From Nelumbo lutea (Eukaryota; Streptophyta; Magnoliopsida; Proteales; Nelumbonaceae): a DNA stretch of 64,000 bases. The notes below the pieces were generated by a model. It saw only the letters and a list, made by a program, of their open reading frames with translations. It was not told the DNA's origin and ran no database searches. A program made the translations under genes and the position numbers. The stretch covers positions 64,390,383-64,454,382 of the forward strand of contig JAKGHH010000002.1 in NCBI GenBank assembly GCA_022828595.1, read 5' to 3'. Below are positions 45,178 through 56,192 of this stretch, one piece after another (position 1 is the stretch's first letter; each line of letters opens with the position of its first letter).

Positions 45178-45621
45178 TAAAGTAGACTAAGATTGTTTGA
45201 TCATATGCATAGAAGACCATCAACAACACTGATTAAAAAATATAAGTTGAAGGGACTAGCAGGGATAGTGGTAGACCAAAAAGGACATGGGCAATTGTAA
45301 GAAATGATTTAAGCACTATTAATCTAGGTTTGACTATGATGACAGTAAAATGTGATATTACAAATACTTACAACAAATCAACTGGCATCATAAAAGTATA
45401 ACTAATCAGATGGGTTTTCATCAAAATTCACAAGGGGTAGTGATCGGTAAAAGCCTTTCTGGTAATATATCTCTTCAGCATCATAGAGTTTTTCATTAAT
45501 TTAATAGTAGATATTGCCTTTAAAGCTTAAATAGAACAGTGGTGAAATAGGATTCATGTAGCCGACCCCATATAGTTGGAATAAAACATGAATGATGATG
45601 AAGATGATGACGATGATGATA
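45178..45621 (+). mobile_element. RTE-type LINE 3' end
   Basis: The decayed ORF2 C-terminus reads LRLFDHMHRRPSTTL then KYKLKGLAGIVVDQKGHG (the usual form is a WFGH-motif and an RGRGRP-motif). After a disturbed stretch (about 45375-45520) comes EQW.NRIHVADP. The 3' phrase CATGTAGCCGACCCCATATA and a (GAT)n-like tail to about 45621 follow. It is the same family as 42361-42452. Confidence 0.7.
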
Positions 45622-45933
45622 TGTATATATAAAATGAAATTCAATTAATTCAACTTTTTTGTTTAGTCAAAATTTCAAATCCAAAAACCAAAACCCAAAC
45701 TGAAATAACTAAATTTCAACCCCAAAACTGAATCAACCCAATTGATATCCCTAAAAGTAAAATAACTGAACGGAACAAATTGAAACCGAAATTTCCAGCT
45801 TAATTTTAACCAAATAATGTTCGCTCTTACTATTAGCTAGTTACATCTAAAACCCAAGTGATACGTGATTAACATAATGAAACAACGAAGAAATAGCTGG
45901 CACAATGAAATATGAAGAACAAATAGTTGGATC

Positions 45934-46447
45934 TACGGGTGCAAATGGCTCGGGTCATGATCTGATCCAATTTGGTTGAATTCGGATCACCCATGGTCAG
46001 ATCTTCGGATCGGATTATAGGATTCGATTTGAAATTGGATCGGATTCGGATCATTCTCTACCCGATCCGAGAAGATTTGATAGACATTTATAAATATATA
46101 TAATACATATATATGTTATTTATTTATTTATATTGTATTTTTATAAAATTTTTATATTGTTTATTTTTTTTATAAAAAAATGCATATATATGATGAAAAT
46201 AATTAAAAAATACTTATATTTTTTTGTTTTTTTTATTATTTAAATTCGTATATTTTATTTTTTATTTTAATAATTTATTAATTTTTAAAGAAAACAAGTC
46301 GGATCAAATCAGATCCAAAGATCCGATATGATTCGAATTCAAATTGAATCCTATCAAATTTAATCGAATCGAATCTAACATGAACAGTATCGGATCGGAT
46401 TCAAATATACCCTGATTTGAATCCGATCCGATCCATTTGCATCCCTA
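45934..46447. mobile_element. hAT-like MITE, 514 bp (GGATCGGAT group)
   Basis: Flanked by GTTGGATC (45926-45933) and ATTGGATC (46448-46455). The ends are TACGGGTGCAAATGG and, reverse-complemented, TAGGGATGCAAATGG. The arms are rich in GGATCGGATTC around an AT-rich core. A copy in the opposite orientation is at 55658-56184. Confidence 0.88.
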
Positions 46448-46455
46448 ATTGGATC

Positions 46456-47087
46456 AAGGGCAAATGATACAAAATAGTAGGCAGCCAAAATGTTAACACC
46501 CTTTAGATGAGGTCAAATAAAGCATGCCGGGACAATCTGGCAATTTTAGCATCATCCATTCCCTGTAGCTTATCTTTTCTTTTTTCTTCGGGTCTACATT
46601 CCATGCACCTTATCACTCTAACTTGGATTATAGCTCCACATTTCTTCACTTCTGCTTCCATAGTTTTGATGGATGCTTAGCACCGATGCATGAGTTTTCC
46701 ATTTAATCAGCTTACATCAAGAAAAAAAAATGAAAATGTTAATGAAAAACGTTACTTCAATGAGTAGTGAGAAGGAGAGGTTCTTGAATCATCAAAATGA
46801 CGCTATTTGAATAATCTTGGTGATCTTGAATCACCAAAGTGATTTGTCATATTGAAATTAAAAAAAAAAAACCTGACTTTTGTGAGATGCTATATGCTTG
46901 TCAAACCAGGTTTTCTACACACAAAATATCTCGTGTACTTGATGTTGTCATTAATGTGAAGATATTCCTTATATACAGTTGCTGTAAGGTTGGTGTGAAG
47001 CATGATTTGTGAGGAGTAAATCTAATTTCACGATCGTCATAATGAAATTATTATAAAAATAGCAACTAAAGCACTTTAAACCAATGT
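46456..47087. other. no recognised gene
   Basis: AT-rich non-coding DNA. Confidence 0.4.
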
Positions 47088-47089
47088 TT

Positions 47090-47370
47090 TTGTACTGTTG
47101 TTGACCAAGGCGGTTGGACTGTTTGGCTTAGAAATCGTTCAAGCAACCAGTTTTGTTTTATCTTAAACCCGTTTTTTGGCCAAAAACCGTTGAATTCGTC
47201 AATGACCTACTGACCTAGGCGAACAAACTATTAACCCATTCAATGGTTTTTGGCTGTTTTTTATTTTAATAATTTTTTGTTGAAACAGGCCGCGGTTCAA
47301 ATTGCACGGTCAAATTATCGACCTAGAAACTAGTGGCCAAAATGGTTCTGGCTCCGGGTCAATTTTTAAA
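47090..47370. repeat. CCGG/AACCG-rich hAT-like repeat
   Basis: Starts near AATGTTTTTGTACTG and ends near CAATTTTTAAAACC, echoing the ends of 10387-10668. The interior has GGTTGGACTG and AAACCGTTGAA words. The flanks do not give a clear duplication. Confidence 0.45.
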
Positions 47371-47659
47371 ACCTTACTAACACTCAATCAACAAGCATCT
47401 CCACCAAATAGATTTTCATAGAATCCGAATTAGTTGATCACTTTAGCTGTTCAACGGGCTGTAAAACCAATGATGAGATTCCACCACAGTAATAAATTGA
47501 TGGGTCCCAATAACAAATTCTTGGTGAAGCAAAACACCTATGGAACACATTGTTGCCCAATACCATGTTAGTTGTCTCAGTGTAGTAGGTCACTACCAAG
47601 CTGGATAAAGTAATAATGCCACCTGCTTTGACAATTTTACCTACTGGGTCTCAAGAGAA

Positions 47660-48554
47660 TTAAGGGTTCATTTGGTTAAGTATCGATTTTTTGGCTAAGT
47701 ACCTCGTCATTTGGTCTACTTTCAAGAGGCCGATGACTTAGGCCAAAGTGAACTTTGGCTGCCAAGTTGAGTCAAGCTAGGTAGCCTAGGTGGCGAGCTG
47801 ACTATAGTGCCGAGTTGCCTATGAGGTGTCGAGCTGACTAGGTGTTGAGCTGCCTGTGAAGTGCTGAGCTGACCAGGTGCCGAGCTGCCAGTGAGGTGCC
47901 GGGCTGACCAGAGGGCCAAGCTACCTGTGGGCGAGCTAAATTGATAAGCTTCGTTGCTCTTTAGAAACCAGCAAGGAACCAAATGTCAGAGGACCCGAGG
48001 TGGCTAACCCGGTGAGGTCGCTCCGATGCTTAAGTCAGTACTCTCATAGTAGACTGCGAGCTAAAAATCACAAAGTCTGAGAGATAGAACTTGCTTACTT
48101 GCTTGCCTCTGGGTTGGTGCCTTTATATAGGCATTGTTTGGTGTGGGCTTCATGCACCATATCCGAGATTTCTACGAGGTCGTCTAAGTGGTTTGAGATT
48201 CATGGAGGTAACCGCCATGCACGTTGACCACCCTCCAGATCATTTTGTAGGTCGCCAAGTCGGCGTCTGTGCCAGGCCGCCAGGTCGTAGCTGGGCTAGG
48301 TCGCCAGGTCGTGCCTGGGCCAGGCTGCCAGCTCGTGCTTGTACCAAGCTGTCAGCTCGCGCCAGGGCCAGGCCTCTAGATCGTGCAAGGGCCAGGCCAC
48401 GCTTGTGCGTGGTCGCGCCTATGCCAGGCCGCCAGGTGGGACACCATCAACTTGGCTAAGGCAAGTTGTTGCCAAAGTGGTTCCGAGTGTCACCTAGTTG
48501 TTCTAAGGTGCCATGTGTCACAATATCATTCGAGGGCCAAATCCACCCTCATCA
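47660..48554 (-). repeat. 3' LTR of the non-autonomous element
   Basis: On the minus strand it starts TGATGAGGGTGG right after the purine tract. It contains GAGCTGACC/GCCGAGCTG repeats (about 47780-47940) and CCAGGTCG(C/T)GCC repeats (about 48250-48440), the latter GC-rich and length-variable between copies. The far end (about 47660) is degraded. Confidence 0.75.
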
Positions 48555-48571
48555 TTTGCCCCTCCACTCCT
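48555..48571 (-). promoter_or_regulatory. polypurine tract
   Basis: On the minus strand AGGAGTGGAGGGGCAAA directly precedes the 3' LTR start TGATGAGG. It would prime plus-strand DNA synthesis. Confidence 0.75.
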
Positions 48572-48659
48572 GAGCCAAAAGTAACTCAGTGAAAGGAGTA
48601 GATTTATCCTTTTGGCCCAGAATACATAATTCGATGAGCTCATAACCGTCGATTCAATT

Positions 48660-48990
48660 CCTTAGGCTCTGGGAGTGACTCGTAGTCCGCTCCTTGATTT
48701 TGCCCATGCCGAAGAGGCGACTGGGTGTTATGTGGTGAGGAGGTCTTTGCTAGTTCGATATTTTGGCCCTTAGGCCCTAGGAGTGACTCGTAGTCCACTC
48801 TTCTTGATCTTGCCCATGCCGAAGAGGCGACTAGTTCTTATGTGGTATTTTAGCCTTTAGGCTCTGGGAGCGACTCGTATTCCACTCTCCTTGATCTTTG
48901 ATTTTGCCCATGCCGAGGAGGCGACTGGGACTTGTTTGCCCATGCCAAGGAGGTGACTGGGACTTGTATGCCCATGCTGAGGAGGAGACT
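48660..48990. repeat. tandem repeat in the internal region
   Basis: Repeated blocks of TTGCCCATGCCGAAGAGGCGACTGG and GGAGTGACTCGTAGTCCACTC-type sequence, three to five diverged copies with units of about 35-110 bp. Confidence 0.75.
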
Positions 48991-49535
48991 GGGACTTATC
49001 GTAGTGCCAAGGCCTTTTATCAGTTTGTCAGTTCGCACTAGGGCAAGGCCACCAGGTCGCGCATGTGCCAGGCTTCCAACTCGCGCCTGTGCCAAGGCCA
49101 GGGCCAGGCCATCAGGACGTGCCTGTGCCAGGGCCAGGTCGCGCTAGGGCTAGGGCCAGGTCGCCAGGTCGCGCCTGGGCCACAGTTGCGTTGCATCAGC
49201 CTCGTTAGTGACATTGGTTACCCACTCCTGCAAGAATCTACTAGGAGCTCAACCTACAAGGGCAGCACTACTGAATTTAGGTCACCAGCTCGCACTGGAG
49301 CCTTGGAAGGCTCGACCGGCAGGGGCGTCCATGCAGTCTGTTGGCCACCTACTCCAGCGGAAGCCACGAAGAGCTCATCTTTGTAAAGGGTACTTTGCGA
49401 AGAGGACTGATGAGGCTTTATCCGAGTTGAAATAAAGTTGGTAGAGCTGCTTAGTTTGTTGGCCATCAACTTCCTACATAGTCTTTGAGTTCATAAAATA
49501 TGGAAGCTAAAAAGTGAGAGCTTTTAGTAGTGTTT

Positions 49536-49551
49536 CCCACAGATGGCGCCA
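49536..49551 (-). promoter_or_regulatory. gypsy primer binding site
   Basis: Reads TGGCGCCATCTGTGGG on the minus strand, two bases after the LTR end TTCATCA. The TGGCGCC(A/G)TCTGTGGG phrase is the usual primer site of Tat-like gypsy elements. Confidence 0.75.
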
Positions 49552-49553
49552 AT

Positions 49554-50538
49554 TGATGAATCAATTTTTGGTTAAGTATCGATTTTTTGGCTAAGTACCT
49601 CGTCATTTGGTCTGCTTCCAAGTGGCCGATGACTCAGGCCGAAGTAAACTTTGGCTACCGAGCTGAGTCGAGCTGGGCAGGCTAGGTGGCGAGCTGACTA
49701 TAGTGTCGAGCTGCCTATGAGGTGTCGAGCTGACCAGGTGTCGAGCTACCTGTGAGGTGCCGAGCTGCCTGTGAGGTGTCGGGCTGACCAAAGGGCCGAG
49801 CTACCTATGGGCGAGCTGAATTGATGAGATTCATTGCACTTTAGTGACCTGCAAGGAACAAAATGTCAGAAGACCCAGGGTGGCTAACCCGGCGAGGTTG
49901 CTCCGATGCTTAAGTTAGTACTCTCATAGTAGATTTCGAGCTAAAAATCACAAAGTCTGAGAGCTAGAACTTGCTTATTTGCTTGCCTCTAGGGTTGGTG
50001 CCTTTATATAGGCATTGTTTGGCATGGGCTTCACGCACCATATTCGAGATTTCTACAAGATCGTCTAAGTGGTTCGAGATTCCAAGAGGTAACTGCGATG
50101 CACGTTGACCACCCTCCAAATCGTTCGACACATGGGCCAACTTCCATGGATCGTGGGAGTGTTAGGATATGCATGCCAAATTTGTCGGTGAGCACATCTC
50201 ATAGGTCGCCAGGTCGGCGCTTGTGCCAGGTTGCTTGGTCCAAGTAGCCAGGTTGGCACCTGGGCCAGGCCGCCAGGTCGTGCTTGGGCCAGGCTACCAG
50301 CTCGTGCCTGTGCCAGGCTGCCAACTCACACCAGGGCCAAGCCGCCAGGTAGCGTTAGTGCCAGGCTGATAGGTCGTGCAGGGCCAGGCCGCCATGTCAC
50401 GCCAGTGCCAGGCCACGCTTGTGCCGGGCCGCGCCTGTGCCTGGCCGACAGGTGAGACACCATCAACTTGGCTAAGGCAAGTTATTACCAAAGTGGTTCC
50501 AGGTGTCACCTAGTTGTTCTGAGGTGCCATGTGTCACC
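49554..50538 (-). repeat. 5' LTR of the non-autonomous element (outer end lost)
   Basis: Its plus-strand start TGATGAATCAATTT marks the inner edge next to the primer site. Homology to the 3' LTR runs to GCCATGTGTCAC near 50538 and then stops about 40 bp short of the expected end. Confidence 0.75.
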
Positions 50539-50549
50539 TAGTTCTCATA

Positions 50550-50694
50550 GTCTACTTGATTCATACAGGAACCGGGGGAGGGAATGTGATTACCATTCCA
50601 CCAGGAATGGGAGTGGGATTTTGATTCCACCCAACCACTCAGATTCTGATTTCAGACCCCTAATTACGCAAATCAAACGGGCCCTAAGTGTTTT
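50550..50694. mobile_element. PIF-like MITE copy, partial
   Basis: Ends AATCAAACGGGCCC before TAA. The interior GGAATGGGAGTGGGATT resembles the MITE at 31825-32081. The left end is unclear. It adjoins the truncated 5' LTR. Confidence 0.45.
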
Positions 50695-50812
50695 AATTTA
50701 CACAGCAACCAGGGCCGGGCCATACTGCAGGGTCCGTTCAAATTTTGGCAAATTCTAAACACAAGCTGTTTTGCAAAATCCAATTCAAAGCAAGCTATTT
50801 TTTAGGGGTGCA

Positions 50813-51153
50813 AGTGTGGCTGGATGGACTGGGTTCAAGGTCAACCTAGGCCCAACTAAGGCTCAAGCATGGACGGGGCCCGATATCAAGCCTGATCTTT
50901 CCAATCTAGGCCCAGCCCAAACTGAAAAATGTCATACTCGGATTAGGCTCAGGTTAGTAAATTGGGCTCAAGTGGTCCTGATAAGCCCAATGTACACAGG
51001 GGTTCAGCTTGATCTCAGCTTGAAAAAAAAAAAAAACTTAAGATGTTGAGTCTAGGCCCAGCCCAAAGATAAAAAATCCAAGCCTAATCCATACAAAAAA
51101 TGCAGACTGGATCGATTTATACTCAGATTGGGCCCACCCAAATTGCGCCCCTA
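50813..51153. mobile_element. hAT-like MITE, 341 bp
   Basis: The left end is TAGGGGTGCAAGTGTGG and the right, reverse-complemented, TAGGGGCGCAATTTGGG. The interior is rich in GGCCCAGCCC and AAGCCTGAT words. The flanking 8-mers do not match. Confidence 0.65.
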
Positions 51154-51689
51154 ATTTCTTCTTCTTTTAACATCCAATTCAGATAACCTCTTTCTAATGA
51201 TAAGTTGAAATTCATCGCATCACTTTTGGAAGTGGCAAAAGTGTAGTTTCTCTAGAGAAAGAACCCACCCAAGATGATACGGTCTATATATATACCAAAT
51301 AGGCGAAAATTTGGAACTTTCACATAAAAAGAGTTCTCTCCACTTATTGGCATATGAATTGTTTAGTAGACAATTTCACTTTGTTTAGTAAATAATTTGA
51401 AGTTTAGGCCTTAAGTATTTGCAGTGCAACTTCACTCTGCACTGGTTGCAAAAATATTGCAGTGTAAATGAGTCAAGTGCAAATTCTAGTTCCTTTTATT
51501 TTAGGTTTTATTTTGTCTTATAAAGCAGATGGGATAAAATAAAACATACAGGAAAACAAAGTAAAACCCAAGTTAAAAGTAAGCCAGAACTTATTCTTAT
51601 GCATTTGTACCAGTACAAGTGAACTGAAATTCTGGCTCAGTTTGGAAGAAGTACAAATGCAAATATACACAGTACACTGTGTAAATTAT
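51154..51689. other. no recognised gene
   Basis: AT-rich non-coding DNA. At 51620-51650, GCTCAGTTTGGAAGAAGTAC matches one arm of the MITE at 53575-53692. Confidence 0.4.
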
Positions 51690-51878
51690 GGCTCAATCCA
51701 ACCCAATCCAATATAAATTCATTATGGACAGACCAGGTCCAGTCCAATCCAATAGATACTTTAAACCATTAAGTCTGGACTGGTCCAATTCAATAGGTCT
51801 TGTTGGTCCGTCCAATCCATTCAAATTGATTTTGGTTTGGATGGATTCCAATCCAAAACTGGTTCATTGACACCCCTA
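51690..51878. mobile_element. truncated sister of the 38411-38820 hAT MITE
   Basis: Matches the right half of that element closely (for example ACCATTAAGTC, TTGGTCCGTCCAA, TTGATTTTGGTTTGGA) and has the intact right end TTGACACCCCTA. The left half is absent. Confidence 0.8.
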
Positions 51879-51988
51879 CGCCACCCTATTTATGGTATGG
51901 AGTAGGTCCAAATTGGGTCTGGTCAAATTGGTTTGAGATTGGATTAAAACAATCCTGTAACAAAACCAATGTTTTAGCATCCCTAGTT

Positions 51989-52106
51989 AGGGAGTGCAAT
52001 TTGGGGCGGGCTCAAGTTAGGCTTTTGTCAAATTTTGAATGGGCCTGGCCCAAGAGATCAAGCCCGAAGCAATATAAAATGCTAACTTGGCTCAGTTGCA
52101 CCCCTA
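51989..52106. mobile_element. miniature hAT-like element, 118 bp
   Basis: Flanked by CCCTAGTT (51981-51988) and TCCTAGTT (52107-52114). The ends are AGGGAGTGCAATTTGG and, reverse-complemented, TAGGGGTGCAACTGAG. It is an internally shortened relative of 50813-51153. Confidence 0.75.
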
Positions 52107-52229
52107 TCCTAGTTAAAAACAAATGCTATGGCATTGATCAGAGCTCCCTAGGTCAGTTTGACATTGTAGAAGGTGGTCTGTAAATGATACTTTATCCTCT
52201 ATTACTAGATATTTTTGGAAGGCAAAAGC

Positions 52230-52790
52230 TTGGGTCAGGGGACACACGGGATATTTGATTTGTTTGTGCCCCCATTACTTGTTGATGTTGTTTGATCCGA
52301 AGTGTTTCGAATCGAGGACACAATCAGATGATCTTGCCAATTGGACAAGGCCAAGGTGAAAAGATGAAACCACACACTAAGATCTACAACCAGGAGAATG
52401 GTCAGAGGCCCGAGGAGTTATTCCCCAGATAGGTATTCTGATGCTCAAGTCAGTTTGGTAGAGAAAGAGGTGGCCGGGCCGAATAGGTTGAAATAATGCT
52501 GGTCCGAGCCGAAGAGATAGTGTTGAGAGATATTCAAAGAATGTTCTTCCAAAAGTACATTATCTCGAGCGGGGAATACCTATTTATATTTGAATGTCCA
52601 TGTCCCAGATGGATAGGGCTTTTGGGGTTGTTGAGATGAGGTTGTCCGCCAAGGTTTTAGGGAGGTTTTCTCTTCCCTGACAAAGTCCACATCCTTGTCC
52701 CTACAGAACAATCCTTCTTAGTCGTGCTCTTCTGTTACACGTGATGTCGGCATAGCTAAAGAGAAATTGCCACATCACATGTTTAACCAG
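52230..52790 (-). repeat. possible diverged gypsy LTR fragment
   Basis: Phrases such as GTCAGAGGCCCGAGG, then GATGCTCAAGTCAG and ATACCTATTTATA, parallel the LTR order seen at 48000-48130 (AGAGGACCCGAGG, GATGCTTAAGTCAG, CTTTATATAGG). Ends were not found. This is a weak assignment. Confidence 0.4.
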
Positions 52791-53571
52791 TTCAACCATC
52801 ACCCGAACACTTCTCATTTTTCCTAGATTAAGATGGTAATAAACCATCTAAGGGTCCCACCTTGGAGTATTATTATTTTTTAAATTAACTAGATCAATAA
52901 TAACCTTAAAATGATAAAATCCTATCATTTTTTGTGCAAGATTTGGATGGCGGTTCAAAGTTCTATTTCAGCTCTTTAAATTGATCTGAAAATGTTGCAA
53001 TGTGTAAGGACAGGATCATGTTGGTTTGGGGTGTAAGACATCTCTTTGGTGGGACCTAACCAATTTTCCTGATCATCTTTTGACTATCTATCATGTCCTA
53101 ACCTATAATGCAACAAGTGGTCCTGTGTCCCATAACTCGGTCACTTTTCTGAAATATGCTTTTAGATCTTGAAAACACAGCTAGCCGATTCGGGTTTTTG
53201 TTCTTTCTCAGCTAGATTTGTAATGGAAATTATGGAATCAACCCCAAATCAACCGGGGAATAATAGAGTCGATTCAAGGAATTAGTTTACAATTTAGAGT
53301 TTCATAAATTATACATCATCTTCTTCCCCTAAGCTTTTTCAATCCAATTTCATTCTATTTAGTGTCATATTCATTATTAAATTATGAAAACTTAAATCCT
53401 TTTACATTACTTCAATCTATATCTTTTTTGATTTGCTGTTGATGGTTTTTAGAGTTTTGATAAATTATATAAAAATATATATTTTGTTTACAAGCTTTAT
53501 TTTCTCATAATTGTCACTTGACCTAAATAAGGAAACTTTTGGGTAAATTTTATATTGGAAAATTATATTTA
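52791..53571. other. no recognised gene
   Basis: AT-rich non-coding DNA. Confidence 0.4.
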
Positions 53572-53574
53572 TAA

Positions 53575-53692
53575 GGTTCAGTTTAGAAGGAATACAAATA
53601 CAAATATGTTGAGTGCAAAACCTTATATTTTGTATTACTTTATATGTATTTATATTGTACATATTTATATTTTTATTCTTTCCAAACTGAAC
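53575..53692. mobile_element. fold-back MITE, 118 bp
   Basis: The left arm GGTTCAGTTTAGAAGGAATA and the right arm, reverse-complemented, GTTCAGTTTGGAAAGAATAA pair over more than 30 bp with few mismatches. They are bounded by TAA and TTA. Single arms recur at about 51620 and about 58412. Confidence 0.7.
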
Positions 53693-53695
53693 TTA

Positions 53696-54156
53696 AATAG
53701 AAAAACTTGCTGTGGAAATCACTAATACAAGTTAAAGTACCTAAATCTAATGAACATTAGAAAATTAAAAACATGGCTAATCACTGCCCCTATATGATGA
53801 ATGCTTCAGATCTATCATATATTCATATCAACCCTCCATGTGATTGAAATAGGAAGTCAGAACGCAAATTAAGACCCGAATTCTAATTAATGAAGTGACA
53901 TTCCATGCCCATCTCCTATCCCCTTAACTCCCCAGGGGCAGTGGGATTTGATCCCGGTTACAATAAATCAAAAATCCTATCAACTGACTCACCATCAATT
54001 GGTACATTCAACCTGATTACGCATCCATCGGTATTTTATTAAACGAGTGAACATAAACTACTTTTAAACTGTATTTGGTTTGATAAAAATATGCGATACG
54101 TAGAACTATTTGGTTTAAACGAGTGAACATAAATGACCACCAGTCAAATATAGTTT
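53696..54156. other. no recognised gene
   Basis: AT-rich non-coding DNA. Confidence 0.4.
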
Positions 54157-54159
54157 TAA

Positions 54160-54539
54160 GGAGGTGTTCTTTTTTTAGATTTTGGAGAGGGGGGCCAGTT
54201 GGTTAATGGGATTTTGGTTCCTATTGACCAAGAATCCCATGTTCTTTTTTCAGCTTTATGTAAAAACCAGAGAAATTTTATTTTCCTATTATCAACTATC
54301 AAGAAAAGTGATATTCATCTTCTAGGTGGATAAATAACTTTTCCACATAAGGGGAAAGTTGTCAATATTTGAATGGAACAAAAATGTTCATTTTAATAAT
54401 AGATTTCTATGGATAAAATGGTCATTGCGTTATTTATATAAGAAATAAAAGAACATGGATAAATGTACTTATCTGGATAAGTGTTTCCCAAATAATTGCA
54501 TTTACCTGGATAAATAACTTACCAAAAACAAATGGGGCC
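54160..54539. mobile_element. PIF/Harbinger-like MITE, about 380 bp
   Basis: TAA on both sides (54157-54159 and 54540-54542). The ends are GGAGGTGTTCTTTTTTT and, reverse-complemented, GGCCCCATTTGTTTTTGG, with arms containing TTATCCACCTAG / CTGGATAAATAACTT. Non-coding. Confidence 0.5.
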
Positions 54540-54542
54540 TAA

Positions 54543-55649
54543 GAATTCTACCTTTAAACATAGACCTAAAGGTAAGAGTGAAACTAGATCCAAATTAGGC
54601 CAGAATGAGCCTAACCAAACTTGTTGACGTTGTTTCCTTGTCAAAATCCCATTGATATTGTTGAATGCCAAACCCTAGCCCAACCAAACCTCAGCCAACT
54701 CTCGGGTTTGATTGAGCATTGAATTTAGGTATGACAGATATCATTACATCTATGCAAATTGTAACTTGTAACTTGTGTGTAAAATATGGGCATTTGATCT
54801 AAATTAATGAGGTCTCCCAATTGCTTTATAACTCACTTTTGTTCTCGATAATCTCCCTTTATTATATTTTCCCATTTTTTTATTAAAAAATATTGTCAAT
54901 CAAATTAACCAAATAAATGAATCCTAGTCCCAAGCAAGATGAAAATGATAAAAAATAAGAGAATTAAATCTGCCATTTACTTTGAGTAGTCATTTACTTC
55001 GTTTTAAGAGAATAATAAACAGGATGAGTCATAGAAAGGTATGATACCCGAAAAGCTTTGGCCAGTACTGTTGATTGTTTACCAGCCAGTCAGCCACTAT
55101 GTTTGCAACTTAGGTTGGTTCAAGTTGCATTTTATGATGTTTTAGGTTGCATTTGGCATTTCTTGTTCAAGAACTTATCTCCTTTTCGTAGGTAAATACT
55201 AAGTGTTTACAGGAGAATTTTAACCGTAAAAAGGAGATAATACGAACCTGTCAGGTCCATTCAAATTTTGATAAAACTCCAATACGAACCCGTCTAAGTA
55301 AAACCCACAACTTCTATGATTCTAATTGATTGTTGGGGCGGAGCCAAGGGATGACGGAGGGAGAGCCATGCCCCCCTATACCTAAATCTCCACAACACTA
55401 ATTTAAATCCAATTTATATTTTAACTCCTATCCATATTTAAGTAGCTTTTGGCCCCTATCCATGTTTATTAATTTTGGTCCCCCTCAAAGAAATCCTAAT
55501 TCTGCCGTTGGTTGATTGGTTATAAATTTTTTCAGTATCATATTCTAACCCTAAATAATTATTAAAATGTTGTGGTAATTGCATATTTACTTGGATTTGA
55601 GAGTGGAACCAAATATAAAGGTACGACCATGATGAGCAAAATAGTTTTT
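54543..55649. other. no recognised gene
   Basis: AT-rich non-coding DNA. Confidence 0.4.
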
Positions 55650-55657
55650 GATTAAAG

Positions 55658-56184
55658 TAGGGATGTAAATGGATCGGATTGGATTAAGGTATATTTAAAT
55701 TCAATCTAATACTGTTCATATTGGAACCGATTTGATCCGAAGATCTGATTGGATTTGATAGGACTTGATTTAAATTCGAACTCTATCAGCAAGTTGGATC
55801 TTCGGATCTGTTCTGGTCCGACTTGTTTTCTTTAATAATTAATAAACTATTAAAGGAAAAATAAAATATACTGATTTAAATAAAGTAAAAACAAAAAATA
55901 CAAGTATTTTTTAATTATTTTCATCATATATATACATTTTTTATAAAAAATAATTAATTAATATAATAAATTTATAAAATACAATATAAAAATATATTTA
56001 TAAATAAATAAATAACATATATATATATATATATATTATATTTGTATAGAAGGACTATCCGAATCCGATCTGATTTCTAATTGAATCTTATTACCCAATT
56101 CAATCCAAAGATTGAAACAGGAGTAATCCAAATTCTACCAAATAAAAACGAACCGGATCATGGTCTGATCCATTTGCACCACTA
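55658..56184. mobile_element. hAT-like MITE, 527 bp, inverted relative of 45934-46447
   Basis: The left end is TAGGGATGTAAATGGATCGG and the right, reverse-complemented, TAGTGGTGCAAATGGATC. Its left arm corresponds to the right arm of the copy at 45934-46447, so the two are in opposite orientation. The flanking 8-mers match at only five positions. An AT microsatellite lies at about 56012-56036. Confidence 0.75.
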
Positions 56185-56192
56185 GATTTGAC

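Larger units (their letters stand above)
47660..50540 (-). mobile_element. non-autonomous gypsy-family LTR retrotransposon
   Basis: Minus-strand element. Its two LTRs (3' LTR about 47660-48554, 5' LTR 49554-about 50538) share long runs such as GGTTAAGTATCGATTTTTTG and CTAAGTACCTCGTCATTTGG. The internal part, about 1 kb, has no gag or pol frame. The tRNA primer site (49536-49551) and polypurine tract (48555-48571) are in the right places for the minus strand. The 5' LTR has lost about 40 bp at its outer end, where a MITE begins. LTR divergence is visible, so the copy is not recent. Confidence 0.8.

Noticed and set aside
47660..50540. CRISPR-like or satellite array from the many spaced GC-rich repeats
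   Set aside because: Repeats are irregular and part of LTR and internal DNA of a retrotransposon in a plant genome.
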